A stretch of DNA of 64,000 nt from Bacteroidota bacterium (GTDB lineage: Bacteria; Bacteroidota; Bacteroidia; Chitinophagales; Chitinophagaceae), in assembly GCA_018971025.1 (NCBI GenBank), contig JAGWVE010000002.1:26090-90089 (forward strand), in the 5' to 3' direction. The notes beneath the pieces were generated by a model, which worked only from the letters and a program-made list of their open reading frames with translations, was not told the origin of the DNA and ran no database searches. The translations under genes were made by a program, and so were the position numbers. Shown here one piece after another: positions 27,091 through 34,744 of the stretch (its first letter is position 1; every line of letters begins with the position of its first letter).

Positions 27091-27642
27091 TTATAATGAA
27101 GCTGCATAGTCTGCAAAACTTCCGAGTGTTTTATCTTTTTCAGACAATATAATTTCACTGTCTGCTATTTTCCAATCAATGTTTAAAGCCGGGTCGTTGT
27201 ACATGATTCCTACTTCGTTACCTGGCTCATAAAATTTATCAACCTTGTAAAAAAATGTAGCTGCATCACTGAGTACCACAAAGCCATGCGCAAATCCTGC
27301 AGGTACAAAAAATTGTTTGTGGTTATCTGCAGTTAATTCAATGGCAAAATGCTGTCCAAAACTAGGAGAACCTTTTCTTAAATCAACGGCAATATCAAGT
27401 ACCGATCCTTCTAAAACCCTTACCAGCTTTGCTTGTGCAGACGCACCTCTTTGCATATGAAGCCCTCTTAATACACCCTTACTAGACCTTGACTGATTGT
27501 CTTGAACAAACAAAATATCGAGGCCCGATGCTGCATTAAAATCTCTTTGGTTAAAAGTTTCAATAAAATAACCTCTTGCATCGCCATGCACTTTTTCATG
27601 AACGATAAAACAATCTACTAAAGGCGTTTGCTCAATTCTCAT
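27091..27642 (-). CDS. rfbC: dTDP-4-dehydrorhamnose 3,5-epimerase
   Basis: A 183-residue cupin-fold epimerase that acts on dTDP-4-keto-6-deoxyglucose. Motifs are ARGYFIETFNQRDF, FVQDNQSRSSKGVLRGLHMQ (with the catalytic His), VRVLEGSVLDIAVDLRKGSPSFG, FVPAGFAHGFVVLSD and YNDPALNIDWK. Its ATG and the rfbB stop share one base. The length is normal for RmlC. Confidence 0.96.
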   Translation of the reverse strand: MRIEQTPLVDCFIVHEKVHGDARGYFIETFNQRDFNAASGLDILFVQDNQSRSSKGVLRGLHMQRGASAQAKLVRVLEGSVLDIAVDLRKGSPSFGQHFAIELTADNHKQFFVPAGFAHGFVVLSDAATFFYKVDKFYEPGNEVGIMYNDPALNIDWKIADSEIILSEKDKTLGSFADYAASL

Positions 27643-28736
27643 TATCTGTTCGTATACATTTGGTTATAGTAAGTTTGGTATGCGCCACTGGTTACATTTT
27701 CTAACCAAGCCGTATTTTGCAAATACCAATCGATGGTTGCAGCAAGTCCTTGTTCGAATGTAACAGATGGGCTCCATCCTAATTCTTTATTTAGTTTTGT
27801 TGCATCAATGGCGTAACGGCGATCATGTCCTGGACGGTCTTTTACATAAGTAATAAGCTGTTCGCTCTCACCACTTGCACGACCTAATTTTTCGTCCATT
27901 TGTGTGCACAATAATTTAACGAGGTCGATATTGGTCCACTCATTAAAGCCGCCAATATTATACGTGTCTCCTTTTTTTCCTTCATGAAATATTAAATCAA
28001 TAGCGCGCGCATGGTCAATCACATACAGCCAATCGCGTGTGTAGAGGCCATCTCCGTATACTGGAAGCGCTTTTTTGTTGATGATATTATGAATGAATAA
28101 AGGAATTAATTTTTCAGGAAAATGATTGGGACCATAGTTGTTAGAACAGTTAGAAACCACAATAGGTAAGTGATAGGTTTCACCGTAGGCACGCACAAAA
28201 TGATCACTCGCTGCCTTACTTGCAGAGTATGGCGAGTTTGGATCGTATGGTGTTGTTTCTTTAAACAAACCTTCTTTGCCTAAACTTCCATATACTTCAT
28301 CAGTGGAGATATGATAAAATAGGTGATCTCTTTTAGCATCCCAAGATCCATCGTGTGCATTTTCGTAACTTAAATCCTGCTTCCAAAAATCTTTGGCTGT
28401 ATTTAATAAGTTCACGGTTCCTATTACATTGGTGTATACAAAATCAAGTGGCGAAATAATAGAACGGTCTACATGTGACTCTGCAGCCAAATGGATTACA
28501 TCTGTTATGTTATGCTTTTGGAAAATATCTTTTAATGCTTCTGCATCTAAGATGTTGGCCTTTACAAAATGATAATTAGGGGCGTTTTCGATGTCTTTTA
28601 AATTTTCGAGATTACCCGCATAAGTAAGCGCATCCAAATTAAAAATTTGATACTGAGGATACTTGGTTACCATCAAACGCACTACATGCGATCCAATAAA
28701 TCCTGCACCGCCGGTAATTAAAATATTCTTTCCCAT
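27642..28736 (-). CDS. rfbB: dTDP-glucose 4,6-dehydratase
   Basis: A 364-residue short-chain dehydrogenase-type enzyme that converts dTDP-glucose to dTDP-4-keto-6-deoxyglucose with bound NAD. It has the NAD-binding ILITGGAGFIGSHV, HLAAESHVDRSI, HISTDEVYGSLG, TPYDPNSPYSASKAASDHFVRAY (catalytic Tyr and Lys), SNNYGPNHFPEKLIPL and RPGHDRRYAID. I start at the ATG at 28736, directly before KNILITGG; an ATG 63 bases upstream would add an unlikely N-terminus that overlaps the divergent promoter region. It is first in the rfbB-rfbC-rfbA run. Confidence 0.96.
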   Translation of the reverse strand: MGKNILITGGAGFIGSHVVRLMVTKYPQYQIFNLDALTYAGNLENLKDIENAPNYHFVKANILDAEALKDIFQKHNITDVIHLAAESHVDRSIISPLDFVYTNVIGTVNLLNTAKDFWKQDLSYENAHDGSWDAKRDHLFYHISTDEVYGSLGKEGLFKETTPYDPNSPYSASKAASDHFVRAYGETYHLPIVVSNCSNNYGPNHFPEKLIPLFIHNIINKKALPVYGDGLYTRDWLYVIDHARAIDLIFHEGKKGDTYNIGGFNEWTNIDLVKLLCTQMDEKLGRASGESEQLITYVKDRPGHDRRYAIDATKLNKELGWSPSVTFEQGLAATIDWYLQNTAWLENVTSGAYQTYYNQMYTNR

Positions 28737-28836
28737 AATACTTAATAATAATACGAGCCTATTAGGGCTACTTTTAGGGCTGCAAAATACACAAATCAAG
28801 CCAACATTTGCTATCTTTCAACTACAAACGATTGTT

Positions 28837-29988
28837 ATGCTTAATAACCGCTATTACGCTTTAGATGTATTTAGGGGTGCTACTGTGGCGCTCATGATAC
28901 TTGTAAATAACCCTGGCAGCTGGGGAAACATTTATGGACCCCTCAAACATGCACCCTGGCATGGCTGCACACCCACCGATTTGGTGTTCCCCTTTTTCCT
29001 ATTTGCAGTAGGCAATGCGATGGCTTTTGTGATGCCTAAATTTGAAGCTGGCGAGGCTTCGGCATTTTGGAAAAAAATAACCACACGCACCCTACTCATA
29101 TTTGGGATTGGGCTTTTTTTAAATTGGAGCCCATTTATTAAGTGGGAAGACAGCGTACTAGTGGCTAAAAAATGGGAAAACGTGCGCATTTTAGGCGTTT
29201 TACAACGCATTGCGCTCTCTTACTTTTTTGCTTCTATTATCGTTTACTATACCAAAACCAAAGGTGCTTTTGTACTTGGTGGCATTATATTATTACTTTA
29301 TTGGTTTATTACAGCGAGCCTTGGCACACCGGGTGATCCGTATAGTATGACAGGTTATTTTGGAACAGACATAGACAAAATGATTTTAGGTGAAACGCAT
29401 ATGTACCATGGCGAAGGTGTGGCTTTTGATCCAGAAGGTATTACCAGCACGCTCACCGGAATTGTGCAAGTTATTTTTGGATTTTTAGTGGGTCAATACA
29501 TTCAACAAAAAGGAAAAACCTACGAGATGCTTGCTCACTTATTAATTAGTGGCGTAGTGCTTATTGTTGCAGGACTTTGCTGGGACTTAGTATTCCCCAT
29601 CAATAAAAAAATATGGACTAGCAGTTATGTACTATACACCACAGGACTTGCCATTGTAACCATTAGCGTGCTCATTTATTTGATTGAATTCAAAGAAATA
29701 AAAGGCGCTTGGAGCAAGTTTTTTGACGTGTTTGGGAAAAATCCACTTTTTATATTTTTCTTATCTGGCTTTTTGCCAAGAGTACTAGCGCTGCTGCGTT
29801 TCGAAGACCTAAGCCTAGAACCAGGTCATACCACCACAAGTGCGTTACCGTGGTTTTGGAACCATGTTTGCAAACCTATTTCTGAAGACTTACGCAACGG
29901 ATCACTACTATACGCGCTTTGTATGATCGCATTTTATTGGAGTATCGTATATGTACTCGATAAAAAGAAAATTTACATTAAAGTGTAA
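28837..29988 (+). CDS. NagX-like membrane acyltransferase (DUF5009/heparan-glucosaminide acetyltransferase type)
   Basis: A 383-residue polytopic membrane protein with about ten hydrophobic segments. The N-terminus carries the family signature RYYALDVFRGATVALMILVNNPGSW followed by APWHGCTPTDLVFPFFLFAVG; the His in WHGC is the residue that carries the acetyl group in the mammalian lysosomal relative. Other typical pieces are RTLLIFGIGLFLNW, RILGVLQRIALSYF and DPEGITSTLTGIVQVIFGFLVG. It probably acetylates an amino sugar across the inner membrane or transports it, as proposed for NagX. The ATG at 28837 fits the family start. It is divergent from rfbB and convergent with the MurU-like gene. Confidence 0.83.
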   Translation: MLNNRYYALDVFRGATVALMILVNNPGSWGNIYGPLKHAPWHGCTPTDLVFPFFLFAVGNAMAFVMPKFEAGEASAFWKKITTRTLLIFGIGLFLNWSPFIKWEDSVLVAKKWENVRILGVLQRIALSYFFASIIVYYTKTKGAFVLGGIILLLYWFITASLGTPGDPYSMTGYFGTDIDKMILGETHMYHGEGVAFDPEGITSTLTGIVQVIFGFLVGQYIQQKGKTYEMLAHLLISGVVLIVAGLCWDLVFPINKKIWTSSYVLYTTGLAIVTISVLIYLIEFKEIKGAWSKFFDVFGKNPLFIFFLSGFLPRVLALLRFEDLSLEPGHTTTSALPWFWNHVCKPISEDLRNGSLLYALCMIAFYWSIVYVLDKKKIYIKV

Positions 29989-30006
29989 GGCGGGATTGTT
30001 ACGCGC

Positions 30007-30033
30007 AAAAAAAAATGCGCAAAAGATTGCGCA
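30007..30033 (-). terminator. Terminator of the MurU-like gene
   Basis: On the minus strand TGCGCAA and TTGCGCA form a 7-bp stem with a four-base loop, followed by nine T residues. It lies 14 bases past the stop of the nucleotidyltransferase gene. Confidence 0.8.
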
Positions 30034-30046
30034 AAAAAAATGGTCA

Positions 30047-30775
30047 TTATGCAAACATCGTAGCCGCAAGTGCTAAACTTTCTGGCTTGCCTACATCTAA
30101 GAGTGTGGCGCCGGTATGATCATATGCGAGAATCGTATGTGTTGCACAAAGGTCTAAGTATACGTCCACCATCGAAAATTTTCCTTCACGCTGCATGAGC
30201 TGCAGTAGCTTGGTGTCAATGACTTGAATACCGCTAAAAGCCTTTGCCTGCATGTGTTCCGTGTTACTGTCGTTTAAATGACCCGGCTTATACTCACCGG
30301 TGCTCTGATTTTTCCACCCACACAATTTACCGGTTTCATCAAACAAGAAATACCTGCTACTATCTCTAATAGAAACAGCGAGCGTAGCGAGTGCACCTGT
30401 ATTTGTGTGCTGCGCAACAAGTGCATCTAAATCTAAATTGGTTAGTATATCTGCATTGATCAATAAAAAGGAAGCTTCGTTATTAAAATACCAGGCCGCT
30501 TTTTTTAAACCACCGCCAGTTTCTAACACGGCGTCTGTTTCGTCAGAGATAGTAACGGTAGAGCCCCATCCATTATTTGTGGTGATTGCGCCTATAATTT
30601 GATCCGCAAAATGATGCACATTCACGAGCACTTCTGTGATGCCAATTTTTTGTAAGTATTCGATATTGCGCTGCAGTAACGACTTTCCATTAACCATGGC
30701 TAGCGCCTTGGGATGCTTGTCTGTAAAGGGTTTTAACCTTGTACCGAGTCCTGCCGCTAGTATCATTGCCTTCAT
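30047..30775 (-). CDS. Sugar-1-phosphate nucleotidyltransferase, MurU-like
   Basis: A 242-residue enzyme of the nucleotidyltransferase family with KAMILAAGLGTRLKPFTDKHPKAL at the N-terminus, VNVHHFADQI, LETGGGLKKAAWYF and LLINADILTNLDLD. The compact size and the HHFADQI segment resemble MurU, which makes UDP-N-acetylmuramate from MurNAc-1-phosphate in cell-wall recycling. The gene five bases upstream encodes a kinase with the features of AmgK, the enzyme that supplies MurNAc-1-phosphate, which supports this call. A mannose- or glucose-1-phosphate enzyme cannot be ruled out from sequence alone. Confidence 0.8.
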   Translation of the reverse strand: MKAMILAAGLGTRLKPFTDKHPKALAMVNGKSLLQRNIEYLQKIGITEVLVNVHHFADQIIGAITTNNGWGSTVTISDETDAVLETGGGLKKAAWYFNNEASFLLINADILTNLDLDALVAQHTNTGALATLAVSIRDSSRYFLFDETGKLCGWKNQSTGEYKPGHLNDSNTEHMQAKAFSGIQVIDTKLLQLMQREGKFSMVDVYLDLCATHTILAYDHTGATLLDVGKPESLALAATMFA

Positions 30776-30780
30776 AAAAA

Positions 30781-32220
30781 TTATTTTACCCAGTTGGCTT
30801 TATTGGTATGAGAAAGCTGCGTTTTTACCTTGTATTTATTACGAAGATGCCTTGCTGTTTGCTCTGCAGCATATACGCTACGGTGTTGCCCACCGGTACA
30901 TCCAAAATTGATTTGCAAATTTTGAAATCCACGTTTTAAATAATCTTCTACGGTAATATCAATTAAGTCCCACACGCTATTTAAAAACTCATTCATTTTT
31001 GTGCGCTGTTCTAAAAAGTCTTGCACCGGTTTATCGAGGCCTGATAGTTTTTTATAATCATCAAAACGACCCGGATTTAAAATACCGCGCATATCAAACA
31101 TAAAGCCACCGCCATTTTCAGAATCATCGACAGGAAATCCTCTTTTGTAACTAAAACTATTCACAGAAACAATAAGTGGTGTAGATTCATTTGCTTGCGG
31201 TGGTTCAAAACGTGCAATCATTTCATCGGACACTACTAGTTTTAATACCCTGTCAAACTCTGGCGTTACAATGCCTACACGCTTATGCTCTAAAAAGAAT
31301 TGAAGGTTGCGAAGCGCAAGTGGAATGCTCGCTAAAAAGTGTGCCTTGCGTTCAAACAAACCTCTAAATCCGTACGCACCCATTACTTGCAAGAGCCTAA
31401 TTAATACATACCCATTGTACTGACTCACAAATGTGATGCGGTCTACGGGTTCTTTTAATAATAGGTTTACTTGATCCATATAGTAATCCAGTAAATCATC
31501 TTTCCATTGTTCACTTAATTCTGCTTTTGCTTGCCACAACAATGAAGCCACATCATATTGCAAAGCACCTTTCATACCGCCCTGAAAATCTATGAACTGC
31601 ACTTCATTTTGATTGACAATAATATTTCTACTCTGAAAATCACGGAACATAAAATACTTATGCTGCGTATGGGTTAGATAGGTGCTTAAGGCTTCAAAAT
31701 CTTCAAGCATGGCCTGCTTGTCGTAAGGGAGTTGAAGCGTATCTAAAAAGTAATATTTGAAATAGAGTAAATCACTTAAAATAGCCTGCTTGCCAAACTC
31801 TTTTGCAGTGATACACCAATTGTAATTGAAATTTTGATCACCAATAATTTGAACGCGCGCAAGTGCCGCTAAACTTTTTTGAAAAAGGGCATATACATTG
31901 GAAGAGTGTCCTTCTTTTTCAATTTGATTGAGTAACGATTCGGTACCTAAATCTTCTTGAATATAAATCGTATCATCACTATTTACGGCAAGTACTTCTG
32001 GTACAGGTAGCCCTGCTTTTTTAAAGTGCTTACTAAAATGTATAAATGTTTGTGTCTCTTTTTGATTGAGGTTGTAGGTTGCGATATAGGTTTCACTTCC
32101 TTCGTATATTCTAAAATATATACGGTCACTTCCACTTTGTGGTAATTTTTCTACCCTGGTAGCTGCAGTGCCTCTGATAGAGGTAAATAAAGTTTCTATT
32201 CCGTTAATCACTGACTCCAT
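30781..32220 (-). CDS. AmgK-like sugar kinase fused to a RapZ C-terminal domain
   Basis: A 479-residue two-domain protein. Residues about 1-330 are an aminoglycoside-phosphotransferase-fold kinase like AmgK: YIQEDLG, the catalytic loop FRDFQSRNIIV and the metal site FIDFQGGMKGALQYDVASLL. Residues about 345-479 match the RapZ C-terminal domain: VNSFSYKRGFP, FMFDMRGILNPGR and INFGCTGGQHRSVYAAEQTA. RapZ in enteric bacteria senses glucosamine-6-phosphate and controls GlmS; its N-terminal P-loop kinase part is absent here and replaced by the sugar kinase. The downstream MurU-like gene points to amino-sugar or peptidoglycan recycling. Such fusions may be common in this phylum; their role is not established. 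Confidence 0.85.
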   Translation of the reverse strand: MESVINGIETLFTSIRGTAATRVEKLPQSGSDRIYFRIYEGSETYIATYNLNQKETQTFIHFSKHFKKAGLPVPEVLAVNSDDTIYIQEDLGTESLLNQIEKEGHSSNVYALFQKSLAALARVQIIGDQNFNYNWCITAKEFGKQAILSDLLYFKYYFLDTLQLPYDKQAMLEDFEALSTYLTHTQHKYFMFRDFQSRNIIVNQNEVQFIDFQGGMKGALQYDVASLLWQAKAELSEQWKDDLLDYYMDQVNLLLKEPVDRITFVSQYNGYVLIRLLQVMGAYGFRGLFERKAHFLASIPLALRNLQFFLEHKRVGIVTPEFDRVLKLVVSDEMIARFEPPQANESTPLIVSVNSFSYKRGFPVDDSENGGGFMFDMRGILNPGRFDDYKKLSGLDKPVQDFLEQRTKMNEFLNSVWDLIDITVEDYLKRGFQNLQINFGCTGGQHRSVYAAEQTARHLRNKYKVKTQLSHTNKANWVK

Positions 32221-32274
32221 AGGAAAATTGATTTACAACGAAAATAGAACTTAGTATGCAAACCCCAAATTTGC

Positions 32275-32835
32275 TTATAAAGTTTGTAGCCCAAAAACGC
32301 TTACCTGTTTACCCTTGTCTAGTGCATGCTCTTTGCGAATAAGTGTAACGGTACTGAGTTCAAAAAATGGTTGTGCTATTTTATTTACATACTGTGCCGC
32401 CAATTGTTCAAAAGCTGCGGGCGGTAATGGCGAAGTGAGTGCAAGTAAAGGTTGTTGTATCAGTTTAGAAGGCGCACATCCATAACTTTTTAAATACTGG
32501 TCCAGTACTTGCAAACTAGCAGCGAGCTGCGCAAAAGGTTGCTGGTTGGCAATACGCATAAAAATACGCCTAGAAGGTAGGGCGCCAAAACCATCGGTTA
32601 CCACCTTAAAACTTTTTTGCTGGCTAATAATACGGTGCATCCACTTGAGCAAGGTAGCTTCCATGTGCTCGGTGGTATGAAACTGAGCTAGTTCAATAAC
32701 CGGCTTATCGGTAAAACCAAGGGTGCGTGCCCAATTTGTAAAATGCGCATCCGGGTAGGCTACTAACTGATACACCCCAGTGGTAGTAAGTGTTTGACCT
32801 GCAAAAACAGTGCGCTCGCTCATATGAATGTCCAT
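32275..32835 (-). CDS. 2H-phosphoesterase-like protein, apparently degenerate
   Basis: A 186-residue protein of uncertain family. The layout recalls 2'-5' RNA ligase/cyclic phosphodiesterase (2H) proteins: AQFHTTEHMEATLLKWMHRI near residue 55, FKVVTDGFGALPSRRIFMRI near residue 80, then a second half with FELSTVTLIRKE near the C-terminus. The two HxT/S motifs of active 2H enzymes are not clear: the first may be FHTT, while the second half reads LALTSPL without His. It may be a non-catalytic binding protein. It is divergent from umuDC across a 74-base gap with palindromes, so it may share damage control with them. Confidence 0.5.
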   Translation of the reverse strand: MDIHMSERTVFAGQTLTTTGVYQLVAYPDAHFTNWARTLGFTDKPVIELAQFHTTEHMEATLLKWMHRIISQQKSFKVVTDGFGALPSRRIFMRIANQQPFAQLAASLQVLDQYLKSYGCAPSKLIQQPLLALTSPLPPAAFEQLAAQYVNKIAQPFFELSTVTLIRKEHALDKGKQVSVFGLQTL

Positions 32836-32857
32836 AACTTTTTTATTTTGGTAATTA

Positions 32858-32892
32858 TTTTAGCATAAATTTACTAAATATTTTAGCTAAAA
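32858..32892. promoter_or_regulatory. Palindrome cluster between the 2H-like gene and umuD, candidate operator
   Basis: TTTTAGCTAAAA (32881-32892) is a perfect 12-bp palindrome. A near copy, TTTTAGCATAAA, lies at 32858-32869, and TTTACTAAA lies between at 32870-32878. The three similar sites are spaced by roughly one helical turn in a divergent promoter region, as expected for a cooperative repressor. Confidence 0.45.
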
Positions 32893-32909
32893 CAAAACTT
32901 TTTACTGTT

Positions 32910-33344
32910 ATGGATAGTCAAAACTGGCAGGGGGCTGCCTATAAAGGCTCCAAAAAATTTACGCAACAAGACGTTTCTACCGCCAATGCCACCGGTTTTG
33001 GGGCAGCCACCGACGATTATATGGAACGGGGTATTGACCTCAACGAGCAGCTTATTAAAAACAAGCCCGCTACCTTCTTTTTTAGAATGAACAGCCACGC
33101 CATGACCGGCGCCGGTATTTACCCGGGCGATATTTTAATTGTAGACCGGAGCATCAGAGCCAGCAACCAAAAAATTGTAGTAGCCATTTTAAATGGTGAA
33201 CTATTCATTCGGCGCTACACAGACAATGGTGTTAAAAAATTACTCTCTGCCGAAAATAAAAAATGTGCCGACATTGAAATTGATCCACTCGCCTCCTTTG
33301 CAGTATGGGGCGTGGTGATATATTGTATTCACGCTACTTTATAA
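32910..33344 (+). CDS. umuD: UmuD-like S24 protein without the Ser-Lys catalytic dyad
   Basis: A 144-residue protein with the LexA/UmuD S24 fold: GFGAATDDYMERGIDLNEQLI, then FFFRMNSHAMTGAGIYPGDILIVDRS, KIVVAILNGELFIRRY and FAVWGVV. In active UmuD the nucleophile is the Ser just before Met in GDSM; here that position is Ala (HAM). The general-base Lys expected in the later strand (VKRL) is Arg (FIRRY). The protein should therefore be unable to cleave itself or others. It lies eight bases before umuC and is clearly coexpressed. It may act as a permanently uncleaved regulator of the polymerase, or an unusual residue may serve as nucleophile. Confidence 0.87.
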   Translation: MDSQNWQGAAYKGSKKFTQQDVSTANATGFGAATDDYMERGIDLNEQLIKNKPATFFFRMNSHAMTGAGIYPGDILIVDRSIRASNQKIVVAILNGELFIRRYTDNGVKKLLSAENKKCADIEIDPLASFAVWGVVIYCIHATL

Positions 33345-33352
33345 TATTAGAC

Positions 33353-34648
33353 ATGATTGGCATTGTAGATTGCAATAGTTTTTATTGCTCTTGTGAACGT
33401 TTATTTAAGCCAGATTTACTACACAAACCGGTAGTGGTGTTAAGCAACAATGATGGTTGTATTATTTCAAGAAGTGACGAAGCAAAAGCAGTAGGCATAG
33501 AAATGGGGAGTCCTTTTTTTATGCAAAAAAAGAATTTAGAAAAAAACGGGGTTGCTACTTTTTCTTCTAACTATCACTTATACGGCGACTTAAGTTGGCG
33601 CGTGATGGAAACCTTAAGAACCATGCTACCAGAGGGTTGTGTAGAAGTATACTCGGTGGATGAATCTTTTATAGACCTCGCGCATATTGAACCAGCCGCC
33701 CTACAATCTTTTACCGTTTCACTTAAAACGATTATCGAACAGTGGACCGGCATCAGTGTTTCTATTGGTGTTGCACCTACCAAAGCACTGAGTAAAGTAG
33801 CCAACAAACTCGCTAAAAAAAACAAACAAATAACAGGCTGCGTATTAATATTAAATACCGAGAAAAAAATAACACAGGCACTACAAAAAACACCCATTGG
33901 TGATGTATGGGGTATTGGTTACCAGTACGCTAAAAAATTAAATATCTACGGCATTAATACCGCTTACGATTTAACACTGCGCACCGAAAATTGGGCACAC
34001 CAAGAATTAGGCGGTGTGGTAGGCGCGCGTTTGTTTAGAGAACTGAAAGGATTTCCTTGCATTGAGATGCAATCAGAAAGAATTACCAAAAACATGATTG
34101 CCACTACCCGCATGTTTGGAAACCCCGTTACCACACTTCACGAGTTGGAAGAAGCGGTGGCTACCTATATGGCAAGGGCCGCAGAAAAACTCCGCAGACA
34201 ACACGCTGCGGCGCGGGGCATTACCGTATTAATTGTACCCAAACAGGAAGTAAAAGGCAGTTATTACCGGCATGGGCCTACCAAAACCGCTAGCATCCGC
34301 TTACCGGTTGCCTCAGCGCTTACCAACGAACTGGTCAAACCAGCCCTCGAACTGGTAAGAAGCTTATTTGAAGCAGGTAAAACCTACAAAAAAGCAGGGG
34401 TTATTTTAAGTGATATCGTACCGGAATCGGTGATACAAGGAAACTTATTTGTAGCAGTGCCTAGCAGTAACGAAAAACTAGCCAAAGGGCGCGCCCTCAT
34501 GGAAGCAGTAGACAATATTAATTTTTCGATGCGGGGTGATATATTAAAATTTGCTGCTAGCGGCACAACGCGTAACTGGAAAATGCGCCAGGAAATGCGA
34601 AGTCCCCGCTATACCACCCGCTGGGAGGAGCTTCCCCTACTCAAATAA
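33353..34648 (+). CDS. umuC: Y-family DNA polymerase V catalytic subunit
   Basis: About 431 residues. The palm has IGIVDCNSFYCSCERLF with the first catalytic Asp and YSVDESFIDL with the second acidic pair; PVVVLSNNDGCIISRSDEAKAVGIEMG is the family finger segment. A helix-hairpin-helix follows (IGDVWGIGYQYAKKLNIYGI), then the little finger and a UmuC-type C-terminal segment. It performs error-prone lesion bypass. The ATG at 33353 is the right start; upstream in-frame codons overlap umuD. It is the second gene of the umuDC pair. Confidence 0.95.
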   Translation: MIGIVDCNSFYCSCERLFKPDLLHKPVVVLSNNDGCIISRSDEAKAVGIEMGSPFFMQKKNLEKNGVATFSSNYHLYGDLSWRVMETLRTMLPEGCVEVYSVDESFIDLAHIEPAALQSFTVSLKTIIEQWTGISVSIGVAPTKALSKVANKLAKKNKQITGCVLILNTEKKITQALQKTPIGDVWGIGYQYAKKLNIYGINTAYDLTLRTENWAHQELGGVVGARLFRELKGFPCIEMQSERITKNMIATTRMFGNPVTTLHELEEAVATYMARAAEKLRRQHAAARGITVLIVPKQEVKGSYYRHGPTKTASIRLPVASALTNELVKPALELVRSLFEAGKTYKKAGVILSDIVPESVIQGNLFVAVPSSNEKLAKGRALMEAVDNINFSMRGDILKFAASGTTRNWKMRQEMRSPRYTTRWEELPLLK

Positions 34649-34721
34649 GCCTTACAAGGCCCTGTGAATAAGCATCTAAGAAGTATTTTAAAATTTACAC
34701 GAATAAATTGCGGCGGAACCT

Positions 34722-34729
34722 TAAATTTG
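34722..34729 (+). promoter_or_regulatory. -7 promoter element of the carB-like gene
   Basis: TAAATTTG matches TAnnTTTG exactly, 15 bases before the ATG at 34745. No good -33 box at 19-base spacing. It supports independent transcription of the half-size CarB gene. Confidence 0.5.
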
Positions 34730-34744
34730 CACAATTTGTAAATA

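Noticed and set aside
26215..28736. rfb genes as a complete rhamnose pathway
   Set aside because: rfbD is not present in the window, so only dTDP-4-keto-6-deoxysugar formation can be stated.
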